From contig NZ_PJMQ01000001.1 of NCBI RefSeq assembly GCF_002846335.1, positions 310,001 to 374,000 of the forward strand: a stretch of DNA of 64,000 nt, given 5' to 3'. Made by a program: the position numbers and the translations under genes. Below are positions 20,587 through 29,988 of this stretch, one piece after another. This DNA comes from Janthinobacterium sp. 61 (lineage in GTDB: Bacteria > Pseudomonadota > Gammaproteobacteria > Burkholderiales > Burkholderiaceae_D). How positions within the stretch are numbered: the stretch's first letter is position 1; every line of letters starts with the position of its first letter. Under the pieces are notes generated by a model. It made no database searches, was not told the DNA's origin, and worked only from the letters and a program-made list of their open reading frames with translations.

Positions 20587-21456
20587 ATGGCAAAAGTGGC
20601 ATTCATCGGTTTGGGCGTCATGGGTTTCCCCATGGCAGGTCACCTGGCGGCGGGCGGACATGACGTCACCGTGTACAACCGCAACCCGGCCCGCGCGGCC
20701 GCCTGGCTGGAGCAGCACAAGGGCAGCAGCGCCGCCACGCCGGCCGCGGCCGCTGCGGGCGCCGAGTTTGTCTTCACCTGCATCGGCAACGATAACGATC
20801 TGTATCAAGTCATCCTGGAAGAGGGCGGCCTGCTGTCGGCCATGGCGCCGGGCAGCATACTGATCGACCACACGACGGCCTCGGCCGAAGCGGCGCGCAC
20901 CATCCACGCGGCGGCGAAAGAGAAGGGCGTGTTCTTCCTTGACGCGCCCGTGTCCGGCGGCCAGGCGGGCGCGGAAAACGGCAAGCTGACGGTGATGGTA
21001 GGCGGCGACGCGCAAGCCTATGCGCGCGCCGAACCCGTCATCGCCTTGTTTTCGCGCGCAGTCACCTACATGGGCGCGTCCGGTTCCGGCCAGTTGACGA
21101 AGATGGTCAACCAGATCTGCATCGCCGGCCTGGTGCAGGCGCTGAGCGAAGGCATCGCCTTTGCGGAAAACGCGGGCTTGGACGCGGCGCTGGTGGTGGA
21201 CGTCATTTCCAAGGGCGCGGCGCAGTCGTGGCAGCTGGAAAACCGGGGCAAGACCATGATCGAACGCAAGTTCGACTTCGGTTTTGCCGTCGACCTGATG
21301 CGCAAGGACCTGGGCATCTGCCTCGCCGAAGCCAGGCGCAACGGCAGCGACTTGCCCGTGACGACCTTGACGGACCAGTTCTATGGCGAAGTGCAGCAGG
21401 CGGGCGGCAACCGCTATGACACGTCCAGCCTGATCACCCGCCTCAGCAAGAAATAG
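20587..21456 (+). CDS. NAD(P)-dependent beta-hydroxyacid dehydrogenase (3-hydroxyisobutyrate dehydrogenase family)
   Basis: A 289-residue member of the family of 3-hydroxyisobutyrate, tartronate semialdehyde and succinic semialdehyde reductases. The N-terminal Rossmann motif is VAFIGLGVMGFPMAGHL. The substrate-binding DAPVSGGQAGAENGKLTVMVGG and the catalytic-lysine segment GSGQLTKMVNQ are both intact. The C-terminal helical domain ends in MRKDLGICLAEARRNG. The family is certain, but substrate choice cannot be read from sequence; neighbours hisC and a YeiH-type exporter give no pathway. A hairpin follows the gene. Confidence 0.85.
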   Translation: MAKVAFIGLGVMGFPMAGHLAAGGHDVTVYNRNPARAAAWLEQHKGSSAATPAAAAAGAEFVFTCIGNDNDLYQVILEEGGLLSAMAPGSILIDHTTASAEAARTIHAAAKEKGVFFLDAPVSGGQAGAENGKLTVMVGGDAQAYARAEPVIALFSRAVTYMGASGSGQLTKMVNQICIAGLVQALSEGIAFAENAGLDAALVVDVISKGAAQSWQLENRGKTMIERKFDFGFAVDLMRKDLGICLAEARRNGSDLPVTTLTDQFYGEVQQAGGNRYDTSSLITRLSKK

Positions 21457-21474
21457 ATCGTCACAACGTCAATG

Positions 21475-21506
21475 AGCGGCGCGTCCCTGCAAAGGGCCGC
21501 GCCGCT
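21475..21506 (+). terminator. Hairpin after the hydroxyacid dehydrogenase
   Basis: AGCGGCGCG pairs with CGCGCCGCT around 14 bases, followed by a moderately T-rich tail (TGTCGTTT). A probable terminator. Confidence 0.6.
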
Positions 21507-21659
21507 TGTCGTTTACGCCAGTATCAACATCAAAACGTCAGTTTCCGGAACATCCGGTTTCGATTTTCATGGAAAAGCATGGACTTCGCTAGCTCATCGT
21601 GTATTATTAAAAAACGAGATGAAATGTCCCAATTTTTAAAACATTATGAGCGGACCCGC

Positions 21660-22724
21660 ATGAAAACCAACTCCTCAGCGATAACACGCGTTGTCGACAA
21701 AAACATTCCCTACCTGTCTTCCGCCGTTGCCATCTGGCGCCCACGCGCTGTGCTGCGCAGCTGGCCCGGCGTCGCCATCGCGCTGGTGATCGCCCTGTCG
21801 GCCACCTTTATTTCCAGCAATTACGGCGGCCCCCAACTGCTGTATGCGCTGTTCTTCGGCCTGGCCTTCCACTTCCTCGCCTCCGATCCCACCTGCAAGC
21901 CCGGCATCGAGTTTTGCAGCAAGGTGCTGCTGCGCACGGGCGTGGCCCTGCTGGGCGCGCGCATCACCTTCAATCAGATCGCTTCCGTGGGCGTGACGCC
22001 CCTGCTGATCGTCGTCGGCGGCCTGATTGCCACCCTGGGTTTCGGTTATTTGCTGGCCAAGTGGCTGAAACGCCCCATCACGGAAGGTATTTTGTCGGGC
22101 GGTTCCGTGGCCATCTGCGGCGCCTCGGCCGCGCTGGCCATCTCGGCCGTGCTGCCGCAAACCAAGGAAAATGAAAAATTCACCCTGCTGACGGTGGTGG
22201 GCGTGACGTCGCTGTCGACCCTGGCCATGATCGTCTACCCGCTGCTGGTCAAACTGCTGGGCTTTGACCCCACGGAAGCGGGCGTGTTCATCGGCGGCAC
22301 CATCCATGACGTGGCGCAAGTGGTGGGCGCCGGCTATCTGGTGAGCAACCATACGGGCGACGTGGCCACCTTCGTCAAATTGACGCGCGTGGCTTGCCTC
22401 GTGCCCGTCGTGCTGGGCCTGTCGATCATGTTCAAGCGCAAGGATGGCAAGAGCGAAGTCGATGCGCCGCCGCTGGTGCCTTTCTTCCTGATCGGCTTTG
22501 TCTGGCTGGTGATTACCAACAGCCTGGGCCTGATCCCGCAGGAAGTGAATGGCTGGATCAACAATGCCTCGCGCGCCTGCCTCGTCATCGCCATCGCCGC
22601 GCTGGGCGTGAAAACGTCGTTCCAGTCGCTGGCCTCGCTGGGCTGGCGTCCCGTGATCATGCTGGTAATGGAAACGGTGTGGATCGCCGCCTTCGTCGCC
22701 ATCGCCGTGCTGCTGACGCGCTAA
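21660..22724 (+). CDS. YeiH-type putative sulfate exporter (UPF0324/PSE family)
   Basis: A 354-residue inner-membrane protein with about ten hydrophobic segments. Conserved blocks are LALLFGLAFH-like (LYALFFGLAFHFLASD), KVLLRTGVALLGARITFNQI, LSGGSVAICGASAALAISAV and GGTIHDVAQVVGAGY. These are the signature of UPF0324, annotated as putative sulfate exporters. In-frame ATGs at 21579, 21624 and 21660 exist. 21660 gives the usual family length, while 21624 has a slightly better ribosome site (GAG six bases before). It sits about 3.5 kb before xsc1, so a role in disposing of sulfonate-derived sulfate is possible but unproven. The next gene starts after 16 bases. Confidence 0.82.
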   Translation: MKTNSSAITRVVDKNIPYLSSAVAIWRPRAVLRSWPGVAIALVIALSATFISSNYGGPQLLYALFFGLAFHFLASDPTCKPGIEFCSKVLLRTGVALLGARITFNQIASVGVTPLLIVVGGLIATLGFGYLLAKWLKRPITEGILSGGSVAICGASAALAISAVLPQTKENEKFTLLTVVGVTSLSTLAMIVYPLLVKLLGFDPTEAGVFIGGTIHDVAQVVGAGYLVSNHTGDVATFVKLTRVACLVPVVLGLSIMFKRKDGKSEVDAPPLVPFFLIGFVWLVITNSLGLIPQEVNGWINNASRACLVIAIAALGVKTSFQSLASLGWRPVIMLVMETVWIAAFVAIAVLLTR

Positions 22725-22740
22725 GCGAGTCGAGCCCGCC

Positions 22741-24090
22741 ATGAAGATCCTTGTCCTCGGCGCCGGCGTGGTCGGCACTGCATCGGCCTGGTACTTGCGC
22801 CAGGCGGGCCACGATGTGCGCGTGCTTGAGCGCCAGGCGGGCGCCGCGCAGGAAACCAGTTTTGGCAATGGCGGGCAGATTTCCGTCTCGCACGCAGAAC
22901 CGTGGGCCAACCCCGCCACCTTGCGCAAGGTGCTCACGTGGCTGGGCAAGGATGATGCGCCGCTGCTGTTTCGTCCACGCCTTGATGTGCTGCAATGGCA
23001 GTGGGTGCTGCATTACCTGCGCGAATGCCTGCCGTCGCGCGTGTCGCGCAATATGCGCCAGATCGTCGCCCTGGCCGAGTACAGCCGCCAGAGCCTGCAA
23101 GCGTTGCGCCGCGAGACGGGCATACCCTATGACCACCTGGAGCGGGGCATCTTGCATTTCTATACAGACCAGCAGGAATTTGACAAATCGCAAGCAGGTG
23201 CCGCGCTCTTGCGCGCACTGGGCTGCCCGCGCAACACCGTCAGCGCCAATGAAGTGATACGGCTGGAACCTGCCCTGCGCCACGTGCGCAGCCGCATCGT
23301 CGGCGGCGACTTTACTGCCAGCGACGAGTCGGGCGACGTGCATTTGTTTACCACGGCCCTGGCCGCGCGCGCCGTTACGGCGGGCGTGGATTTCCGGTAC
23401 GGCACGACGGTGACGCGCTTGCTGGCAGATGGCGAGCGCATCATTGGAGTGGAATGCATCGATGCGCAAGGGCGTCATCGCCTCGAGCATGCGGATGCCG
23501 TGGTGGTGGCCATGGGCAGCTTTTCCGCGCCCCTGCTGCAGCCGCTGGGCATCCGCTTGATGCTGTATCCGGGCAAGGGATACTCTGCCACCTATCCGAT
23601 TGTCGACCCCGTCAGCGCACCTTCCGTCTCGCTGACGGACGACGGCCACAAACTGGTGTTTTCGCGCCTGGGCGAGCGCCTGCGCGTGGCGGGAACGTGC
23701 GAGTTGAACGGCTACACGCGCGAACTTAATTCCGTGCGCTGTGCCGCCATCACGCGCCGCGTGCAAGCGCTGTTTCCCCACGCCTGCGATTACAGCGACC
23801 CCGTCTACTGGGCCGGCCTGCGTCCCCTGACGCCCTCGAACGTGCCGTACATCGGCGCCACGCGCTACCGCCAGCTCTTCCTCAACACGGGCCACGGCAC
23901 CCTGGGCTGGACCATGGGCTGCGGCGCGGGCAGGGCGATTGCCGATCTCGTGTCAGGACGGCGGCCCGAAGTCGATTTTGCGTTTTGCGGGGAGCGCTTG
24001 GCGCCGCCGTCTGCAGCAGAGGAATTCCGGGGTCAGACCCGCTGGGGGAATGTGCCTCAGTGGGGCATATTCCGATCCCGAAGGGACTGA
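22741..24090 (+). CDS. dadA: D-amino-acid dehydrogenase small-subunit-like FAD oxidoreductase
   Basis: A 449-residue DadA-type flavoprotein that oxidises D-amino acids to keto acids and feeds electrons to the chain. The FAD motif [20 protein letters not shown] starts the protein. [21 protein letters not shown] and the C-terminal [17 protein letters not shown] and [16 protein letters not shown] are diagnostic. The last 20 or so residues and the stop codon lie inside a dispersed repeat (24029-24094), so the native end has been replaced by repeat-encoded sequence; the conserved domain is complete before it. It is placed just before thiG, but it resembles DadA more than glycine oxidase ThiO. Confidence 0.85.
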   Translation: MKILVLGAGVVGTASAWYLRQAGHDVRVLERQAGAAQETSFGNGGQISVSHAEPWANPATLRKVLTWLGKDDAPLLFRPRLDVLQWQWVLHYLRECLPSRVSRNMRQIVALAEYSRQSLQALRRETGIPYDHLERGILHFYTDQQEFDKSQAGAALLRALGCPRNTVSANEVIRLEPALRHVRSRIVGGDFTASDESGDVHLFTTALAARAVTAGVDFRYGTTVTRLLADGERIIGVECIDAQGRHRLEHADAVVVAMGSFSAPLLQPLGIRLMLYPGKGYSATYPIVDPVSAPSVSLTDDGHKLVFSRLGERLRVAGTCELNGYTRELNSVRCAAITRRVQALFPHACDYSDPVYWAGLRPLTPSNVPYIGATRYRQLFLNTGHGTLGWTMGCGAGRAIADLVSGRRPEVDFAFCGERLAPPSAAEEFRGQTRWGNVPQWGIFRSRRD

Positions 24091-24094
24091 CCCC
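24029..24094. repeat. GGGGTCAG-type dispersed palindromic element (copy 1)
   Basis: A 66-base element with inverted ends GGGGTCAG...CTGACCCC and inner inverted GGGGAATGTG / CATATTCC blocks. A second copy in the opposite orientation lies at 56512-56575. This copy provides the end of the dadA reading frame. Confidence 0.85.
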
Positions 24095-24125
24095 AGCTTC
24101 GGTTAAGTCAACAAAGGAGATCGAG

Positions 24126-24941
24126 ATGAGAGACGACGCCACCCCCAGCCAAGCACCTACCGGCCTGACCCTGGCCGGCACCACTTACCAGTCGCGCCTG
24201 CTGGTGGGTACAGGAAAATACAAGGATTTCGAGGAAACGCGCCTCGCCATCGAAGAGAGCGGCGCCGAGATCGTCACCGTCACGATTCGCAGGGTCAACA
24301 TTGGCCAGGAAAAGGGCGAGCCGAATTTGCTGGACTTCATTCCGCCGTCGAAATATACGATTTTGCCCAACACGGGCGGCTGCTACAACGCCCGCGACGC
24401 CGTCTACACCTTGCAACTGGCACGCGAACTGCTGGGCGGCCACCCGCTGTGCAAGCTGGAAGTGCTCGGTGATGAAAAGACCCTGTTCCCGAACATGCCG
24501 GAAACGTTAAAAGCGGCCGGGGAGCTGGTGCGCGACGGCTTCCAGGTGATGGTGTATTGCAGCGACGATCCCATCCAGGCGCTCATGCTGGAAGACCTCG
24601 GCTGCATCGCCGTCATGCCGCTGGCGTCACTGATCGGCTCGGGCATGGGCATTTTGAATCCGTGGAATCTGTCGCTGATCATCGAGCAAGCCACGGTACC
24701 CGTGCTGGTCGATGCCGGCGTCGGCACGGCGTCGGATGCGGCCATCGCCATGGAGCTCGGTTGCGACGGCATCCTGATGAATACCGCCATCGCGGCGGCG
24801 CGCGAACCGATACGCATGGCGCGCGCCATGAAACTGGCAGTGCAGGGCGGACGCGAGGCTTATCTGGCCGGACGCATGCCCCGGAGAGCGGGCGCCATGA
24901 GCGCCTCGCCCTCGTCGCCGATGGCCGGGCTGATCGCCTGA
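24126..24941 (+). CDS. thiG: Thiazole synthase ThiG
   Basis: A 271-residue TIM-barrel enzyme forming the thiazole ring of thiamine from DXP, ThiS thiocarboxylate and dehydroglycine. Key pieces: [19 protein letters not shown] with the Schiff-base Lys region, [51 protein letters not shown] and [21 protein letters not shown]. The long upstream frame is not coding; AAGGAGA is well spaced before the ATG at 24126. No thiC, thiS or thiE is adjacent and no TPP riboswitch is seen in the leader, so the other thiamine genes must be elsewhere. Confidence 0.93.
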   Translation: MRDDATPSQAPTGLTLAGTTYQSRLLVGTGKYKDFEETRLAIEESGAEIVTVTIRRVNIGQEKGEPNLLDFIPPSKYTILPNTGGCYNARDAVYTLQLARELLGGHPLCKLEVLGDEKTLFPNMPETLKAAGELVRDGFQVMVYCSDDPIQALMLEDLGCIAVMPLASLIGSGMGILNPWNLSLIIEQATVPVLVDAGVGTASDAAIAMELGCDGILMNTAIAAAREPIRMARAMKLAVQGGREAYLAGRMPRRAGAMSASPSSPMAGLIA

Positions 24942-25021
24942 GCCGTCGCATTACCGCATTTGCAGCACCGTTGTTGATTCCTGTTTGAAGCACGATAAAA
25001 ACCACAATACCTGGAGATGAC

Positions 25022-26032
25022 ATGAAACACACACTCGTAGCGGCGGCCGTCCTGGCCACACTCTTCGCTGGCAGCGCCAGCGCCCAATCGTCCGTCACCG
25101 TGTACGGCTTGCTCGACGCGGGCCTGACGTCCGAACACGGCGGCGCGGACGGTTCCGTCACCAAGCTGGCCACCGGCGTGCAGTCGGGCAGCCGCATCGG
25201 CTTCAAGGGTACGGAAGACCTGGGCAATAACTTAAAAGCCAACTTCTTGCTGGAAAATGGCCTCGACCTCGATACGGGCGCTTACCGCCAGGGCGCCTTG
25301 TTCGGACGCAAGGCCTACGTGGGCCTGTCGGGTGACTTCGGCGCCGTGAATATCGGCTTGCAGCACAATCCGCTGTTCACCGCGCTGGACAATATCGACC
25401 CCTTCGAGACGGGCCTGACGGGCGCCTCGATCAACCTGATGAGCGTGGCCAGCCTGCGCACGAAAAACTCCATCATGTACGAAACGCCGAAGGTGAACGG
25501 CTTGTCGGCCGCCATCATGCTTGGCCTCGGCGAAAAGCCGGACAGCAACACCCTGGGCCGCACTATCGACTTTTCCATCGATTACGCCAACGGCCCGCTG
25601 GTGCTGACCCTGGCGCACGACAACCGCAAGGACACGCCGCTGAACACGGCGAAAGTCACCTTGCTGGGCGGTACCTACGACTTCGGCCCCGCCAAGCTGC
25701 ACGCCGCGTATGAAACGGACAAGGATGATGCGGGCACGGATTTCCGCGATGTCATGCTGGGCGTGTCGGCCCCCGTGGGCGTGGCTGGCAGCGTGATGGC
25801 GTCTTACATCAAGAAGGATGACCGCACGAATGCGCGCCGCGGCGGGCGCCAGCTGGCCATCGGCTATACCTATGCCTTGTCCAAGCGCACCAATCTGTAC
25901 ACCTCGTACGGACGTATCAGCAACGATGGCGCGGGCACCAACTTCGTTGGCGACGCATCGAGCGGCGGCAGCGTGCCCTTGCCGGGCCATAACTCGAGCG
26001 CCTTCACGGCCGGCATGCGCCTGAAGTTCTAG
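25022..26032 (+). CDS. Outer-membrane porin (Gram-negative general porin family)
   Basis: A 336-residue beta-barrel protein typical of betaproteobacterial general porins. A signal peptide is clear (residues 1-21, ending SASA before QSSVTVYG). The mature N terminus SSVTVYGLLDAGLT and the loop GSRIGFKGTEDLGNNLKANF are family hallmarks, and the last residues end in aromatic Phe (FTAGMRLKF), the outer-membrane insertion signal. Specificity cannot be read. It stands alone between thiG and xsc1 with its own terminator. Confidence 0.92.
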   Translation: MKHTLVAAAVLATLFAGSASAQSSVTVYGLLDAGLTSEHGGADGSVTKLATGVQSGSRIGFKGTEDLGNNLKANFLLENGLDLDTGAYRQGALFGRKAYVGLSGDFGAVNIGLQHNPLFTALDNIDPFETGLTGASINLMSVASLRTKNSIMYETPKVNGLSAAIMLGLGEKPDSNTLGRTIDFSIDYANGPLVLTLAHDNRKDTPLNTAKVTLLGGTYDFGPAKLHAAYETDKDDAGTDFRDVMLGVSAPVGVAGSVMASYIKKDDRTNARRGGRQLAIGYTYALSKRTNLYTSYGRISNDGAGTNFVGDASSGGSVPLPGHNSSAFTAGMRLKF

Positions 26033-26054
26033 GACGCAGCGCACGAGGTATCGA

Positions 26055-26085
26055 TGGCGGGCTGTCTTTTGCGGATAGCCCGCCA
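26055..26085 (+). terminator. Porin terminator
   Basis: TGGCGGGCT pairs with AGCCCGCCA around 13 bases, followed by TTGTTGTTTC. Confidence 0.7.
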
Positions 26086-26162
26086 TTGTTGTTTCAGGAG
26101 TGGGTCAAAGCCACGGATTCCGGATTCAGGAATGAAACAGTCCGATTTTTCATGAATTTTCA

Positions 26163-26233
26163 TTGACAGCGCATTTCGCAACCGTTAAATTGAACACGTA
26201 TTTCAAATATCGGAACAAAATATACCGATTTTT
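26163..26233 (+). promoter_or_regulatory. xsc1 promoter and downstream operator-like block
   Basis: -35 TTGACA (26163-26168), exactly 17 bases, -10 TAAATT (26186-26191). Just downstream, AAATATCGG (26205-26213) and CCGATTTTT (26225-26233) form an imperfect dyad around AACAAAATATA. The same arrangement precedes xsc2 and, in part, tauX, so it is probably a repressor or regulator site for a sulfonate regulon. Confidence 0.75.
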
Positions 26234-26258
26234 TATAAAACCGTAAGGAGACTGTGCC

Positions 26259-28085
26259 ATGACCGATTTGTCCGACCAAAAAGCCGCCGCCGCTGCCACT
26301 ACCGCAGCAACCCCGGTGGGCCCGCAAAAGATGACGCCTTCCGAAGCGTTCGTGGAAACCCTGGCCGCCAATGGCGTGACCGACATGTTCGGCATCATGG
26401 GATCGGCCTTCATGGACCCGATGGATATCTTTGCTCCCGCCGGCATCCGATTGATTCCCGTCGTGCACGAGCAGGGCGCCGGCCACATGGCCGACGGTTA
26501 CGCCCGCGTCTCGGGCCGCCATGGCGTGGTCATCGGCCAGAACGGCCCTGGCATCAGCAATTGCGTCACAGCCATCGCCGCCGCCTACTGGGCGCACACC
26601 CCGGTCGTCATCATTACCCCTGAGACGGGCACCATGAGCATGGGCCTGGGCGGCTTCCAGGAAGCGAACCAGCTGCCGATGTTCGAGGAATTCACGAAAT
26701 ATCAAGGCCACGTGACCAATCCTGCCCGCATGGCCGAATTCACGGGCCGCTGCTTTGACCGCGCCATGTCGGAAATGGGCCCGACCCAGCTGAACATCCC
26801 GCGCGACTATTTCTATGGCGAAATCAAGGCCGAGATTCCAAAACCGAACCGCCTGGACCGTGGCGCCGGCGGCGAGCAAAGCCTCAACGATGCGGCCGAA
26901 CTGCTGGCGAAAGCCAAGTTCCCCGTGATCATCTCGGGCGGCGGCGTCGTCATGGGCGAAGCGATCGAAGAATGCAAGGCACTGGCCGAACGCCTCGGTG
27001 CCCCCGTCGTCAACAGCTATCTGCACAACGACTCGTTTCCCGCCAGCCACCCGCTGTGGTGCGGTCCGCTCGGTTACCAAGGGTCCAAGGCGGCCATGAA
27101 ACTGATCGCCAAGGCCGACGTCGTCGTCGCCCTCGGTTCGCGCCTGGGCCCGTTCGGCACCTTGCCGCAGCACGGCATGGATTACTGGCCGAAGAACGCC
27201 AAGATCATCCAGATCGATGCGGACAACAAGATGCTGGGCCTGGTGAAAAAGATTTCGGTGGGCATCTGCGGCGACGCCAAGGCGGCCGCGAAAGCCATCC
27301 TGGCCCGCCTGGATGGAAAGAGCCTCGACTGTGACGCGACGCGCGACGAGCGCTATGCCACCGTGCAGGCGGAAAAGGCCGCGTGGGAAGAGGAATTGAC
27401 GAACTGGACGCATGAAAAAGATGCGTACAGCCTGGACATGATCGAAGAGCAAAAGAAGGAGCCGGGCAATTACCTGCACCCGCGCCAGGTCTTGCGCGAG
27501 CTGGAAAAAGCCATGCCGGAAGACGTGATGGTGTCGACCGACATCGGCAACATCAACTCGGTGGCGAACAGTTATTTGCGCTTCGAAAAGCCGCGCAGTT
27601 TCTTTGCAGCGATGAGCTTTGGCAACTGCGGCTATGCGTTTCCGACCATCATCGGTGCGAAAGTGGCCGCACCGCACCGTCCGGCCGTGTCGTATGCGGG
27701 CGACGGCGCCTGGGGCATGAGCTTGATGGAAACGATGACCTGCGTGCGCCACAACATTCCCGTGACGGCCGTGGTGTTCCACAACCGCCAGTGGGGCGCG
27801 GAAAAGAAAAACCAGGTCGATTTCTACAATCGCCGCTTCGTGGCCGGTGAACTCGACAACCAGAGCTTCGCGGAAATCGCGCGGGCCATGGGCGCCGAAG
27901 GCATCACGGTCGACAAGCTGGAAGACGTGGGGCCAGCCTTGAAAAAGGCCATCGACATGCAGATGAATGAAGGCAAGACCACCATCATTGAAATCATGTG
28001 CACGCGCGAGCTGGGCGATCCGTTCCGCCGCGATGCGCTGAGCAAACCTGTGCGTCACCTGGACAAGTACAAAGACTACGTGTAA
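26259..28085 (+). CDS. xsc: Sulfoacetaldehyde acetyltransferase, copy 1
   Basis: A 608-residue ThDP enzyme that converts sulfoacetaldehyde plus phosphate to acetyl phosphate and sulfite, the desulfonating step of taurine and isethionate degradation. The N-terminal PYR domain has VHEQGAGHMADGYARVSG, the catalytic-Glu region being VHEQGAGHMA. The central domain has FPVIISGGGVVMG, and the ThDP-binding motif begins GDGAWGMSLME and ends at VVFHNRQWG. After residue 27 (MTPSEAF onward) it is identical in protein to the copy at 38770; only the first 25 or so residues differ. The start has GGAG nine bases upstream. It is followed by two hairpins and pta. Confidence 0.96.
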   Translation: MTDLSDQKAAAAATTAATPVGPQKMTPSEAFVETLAANGVTDMFGIMGSAFMDPMDIFAPAGIRLIPVVHEQGAGHMADGYARVSGRHGVVIGQNGPGISNCVTAIAAAYWAHTPVVIITPETGTMSMGLGGFQEANQLPMFEEFTKYQGHVTNPARMAEFTGRCFDRAMSEMGPTQLNIPRDYFYGEIKAEIPKPNRLDRGAGGEQSLNDAAELLAKAKFPVIISGGGVVMGEAIEECKALAERLGAPVVNSYLHNDSFPASHPLWCGPLGYQGSKAAMKLIAKADVVVALGSRLGPFGTLPQHGMDYWPKNAKIIQIDADNKMLGLVKKISVGICGDAKAAAKAILARLDGKSLDCDATRDERYATVQAEKAAWEEELTNWTHEKDAYSLDMIEEQKKEPGNYLHPRQVLRELEKAMPEDVMVSTDIGNINSVANSYLRFEKPRSFFAAMSFGNCGYAFPTIIGAKVAAPHRPAVSYAGDGAWGMSLMETMTCVRHNIPVTAVVFHNRQWGAEKKNQVDFYNRRFVAGELDNQSFAEIARAMGAEGITVDKLEDVGPALKKAIDMQMNEGKTTIIEIMCTRELGDPFRRDALSKPVRHLDKYKDYV

Positions 28086-28116
28086 TCAGTCAGCAGTCTA
28101 CCCGATCCTTGTATGA

Positions 28117-28197
28117 CCCCGGCTTGCCGGGTTTTATGTGCCGGAACCATGGTTCATTCTTCATGCTTCATGCTTCCATGGTTCCGGCACTTTTTTT
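28117..28197 (+). terminator. Two tandem terminators between xsc1 and pta
   Basis: First CCCGGC-TT-GCCGGG with a TTTTA tail (28117-28135). Then a 15-bp perfect stem, GTGCCGGAACCATGG / CCATGGTTCCGGCAC (28138-28152 and 28176-28190), followed by seven T residues. Both lie inside the 129-base gap, so xsc1 transcription should be reduced or stopped before pta. Confidence 0.88.
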
Positions 28198-28214
28198 ACC
28201 GAATTGGAGTACCC

Positions 28215-29216
28215 ATGAAAGCCCTGCACCGCATCATCGCCCAAGCCCGCGCCGTGCCGAAAAACATCGTGTTGTGCGAGGGCGACGATGCGCGCGTGCT
28301 GCAGGCGGCCGCGCGCGCAGCAAGCGAAGGCCTGGCGCATATCACCATTGTGGGCAAGCCGGCCGCCATCCTGGCCCTGGCGCATGAACATGCGCTGAAC
28401 CTGGACGCCGTGCGCCTGGTGGACCCTGCCACTTCCGAGGAGTCGGAACACTATGCCCAGCAATTGTTTGTGCTGCGCCAGGCCAAGGGCATGACGGTGG
28501 AGCAGGCCAGGCTCGCCGTGCAAGACCCGCTGTGCTACGCCAACCTGATGGTGCGCCTGGGCGATGCCGACGGCTGCGTGGCGGGGGCCGTGCATACGAC
28601 GGCCGACGTGGTGCGCAGCGCTATCCAGATTATCGGCGTTGACCCAGCCTTCAAGCTGGTGTCCAGTTTTTTCCTGATGATGCTGTGCGAACCTTTTCAC
28701 AGCCTGAAGGGCGGTTTCATCTTTTCCGATTGCGCCCTCGTCGTCGATCCGAAAGCGGAGGAATTGGCCGACATCGCCATGGCCGCCGCCGACAGCGCGC
28801 AAGCCTTGCTGATGGAAGCGCCCCGAGTCGCCATGCTGTCGTTTTCCACCAGCGGCAGCGCCCATCACGCGGCCGTCGACAAGGTGCATGCGGCCACGGA
28901 CCGGGTCAAGGCCCAGCGTCCGCTGCTGGCCATCGATGGCGACGTGCAGCTCGACGCGGCCATCGTGGCCGAGATTTCCCAGCGCAAGGTCAAGGATTCC
29001 GTCGTCAACGGACGCGCGAACGTGCTGGTATTCCCGAACCTCGATGCAGGCAATATCGGCTACAAGCTGGCCGAGCGCATGGGCGGCGCCGTCGCCATCG
29101 GCCCCTTGCTGCAAGGCTTGAACAAGCCGGCCAATGATTTGTCGCGCGGTTGCAGCGCCGACGATGTGTATAACGTCATTGCCGTGACGTCCGTGCAGGC
29201 CCAGGGTGGGCGCTGA
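28215..29216 (+). CDS. pta: Phosphate acetyltransferase
   Basis: A 333-residue short-form Pta (PTA/PTB domain only, without the N-terminal DRTGG extension of E. coli). It turns acetyl phosphate from Xsc into acetyl-CoA, the carbon exit of taurine degradation. Typical parts are IVLCEGDDARVLQAAARA, ADGCVAGAVHTTADVVRSAIQI, FIFSDCALVVDPKAEELADIA, MLSFSTSGSAHHAAVDKV and the C-terminal NVLVFPNLDAGNIGYKLAERMGGA with the Pta signature. GGAG precedes the ATG at 28215. Its stop overlaps the GTG start of the exporter gene by 11 bases, so the two are coupled. Confidence 0.94.
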   Translation: MKALHRIIAQARAVPKNIVLCEGDDARVLQAAARAASEGLAHITIVGKPAAILALAHEHALNLDAVRLVDPATSEESEHYAQQLFVLRQAKGMTVEQARLAVQDPLCYANLMVRLGDADGCVAGAVHTTADVVRSAIQIIGVDPAFKLVSSFFLMMLCEPFHSLKGGFIFSDCALVVDPKAEELADIAMAAADSAQALLMEAPRVAMLSFSTSGSAHHAAVDKVHAATDRVKAQRPLLAIDGDVQLDAAIVAEISQRKVKDSVVNGRANVLVFPNLDAGNIGYKLAERMGGAVAIGPLLQGLNKPANDLSRGCSADDVYNVIAVTSVQAQGGR

Positions 29217-29979
29217 GTTGTTCAGCCTGTCCGTGCTGGCGCTGCTGGGCGTGGTGGCGGTGGGTACATATTTCCAGACCGTCACGGGCTTTGGCCTGGG
29301 CATGATCGTCATGGGCGTGGCCAGCGGACTGGGCCTGGCGCCCGTGCCCGCGCTGGCAGCCCTCGTCAGTTTGTTGTCGTTGGCTAACTGCCTGGTGGCA
29401 TTGCCGGGTGCCTTGCACCACCTGGACTGGCGCGCCATCCGCGCGGCCAGCATCGGCTTGCTGCCGGCCATGGCGGCCGGCGTGTTGTTGTTGGGATATC
29501 TGGACCAGGCATATGCGCCCTTGCTGAAGCTGCTGCTGGGCGCGGCCATCGTGTATGGCGGCGTCAGCATCCTGCTGCAGGCGCCGCCTGGACCGGGCGC
29601 GGCCGATAAACGCAGCTTTTTCATCAGCGGCGTGTGCGGCGGCCTGTTCTCGGGCCTGTTTTCGCTGGCCGGGCCACCGCTCGTGTACCAGTTTTACCGC
29701 CAGGAAATGAGCTTGACCACCATCCGCTACAGCCTGATCTTCCTGTTCGCCATCAGCGCGGGCGGACGCTCGCTGATGGCGGGCAGCCAGGGCCAGCTGG
29801 ACGCGAAAGTCCTGCTGCTGTGCGCGCTGGCCTTGCCCGTCGGCGTGCTGGCCACGATGGCCGGCAAGCGCTACCCGCCACCGATCGCCCAACGTGGCAT
29901 GCGCCGCATTGCGTTTGCCGTGCTGACCGCCATCGGTATCTCATTGATGGCGGCCGCCGTGCCGCAATTGCTGCATTAG
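29206..29979 (+). CDS. TauE/SafE family sulfite exporter
   Basis: A 257-residue inner-membrane protein with about eight hydrophobic segments in two homologous halves, as in the TauE/SafE/YfcA family. FQTVTGFGLGMIVMGVASGLG in the first half and VCGGLFSGLFSLAGPPLVYQF in the second are the paired glycine-rich signatures. Members near xsc/pta are implicated in exporting sulfite or sulfoacetate, and this position (overlapping pta by 11 bases) supports that. The GTG at 29206 is the only reasonable start. It is adjacent to and convergent with rtcB, 9 bases apart. Confidence 0.88.
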   Translation: MGAELFSLSVLALLGVVAVGTYFQTVTGFGLGMIVMGVASGLGLAPVPALAALVSLLSLANCLVALPGALHHLDWRAIRAASIGLLPAMAAGVLLLGYLDQAYAPLLKLLLGAAIVYGGVSILLQAPPGPGAADKRSFFISGVCGGLFSGLFSLAGPPLVYQFYRQEMSLTTIRYSLIFLFAISAGGRSLMAGSQGQLDAKVLLLCALALPVGVLATMAGKRYPPPIAQRGMRRIAFAVLTAIGISLMAAAVPQLLH

Positions 29980-29988
29980 ACCTTGCCC

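Noticed and set aside
24095..24125. TPP riboswitch before thiG
   Set aside because: The leader is only about 30 bases after the repeat element and has no CTGAGA or ACCTGATCTGG-like conserved boxes.
22741..24941. thiO-thiG pair
   Set aside because: The upstream flavoprotein carries the DadA signature ([11 protein letters not shown] and the C-terminal [12 protein letters not shown]) and is longer than ThiO; no thiS lies between.
26160..28058. Long antisense frames opposite both xsc genes (also 38731-40557)
   Set aside because: They are the complement of the same conserved gene, so their similarity to each other is a by-product of the xsc duplication.
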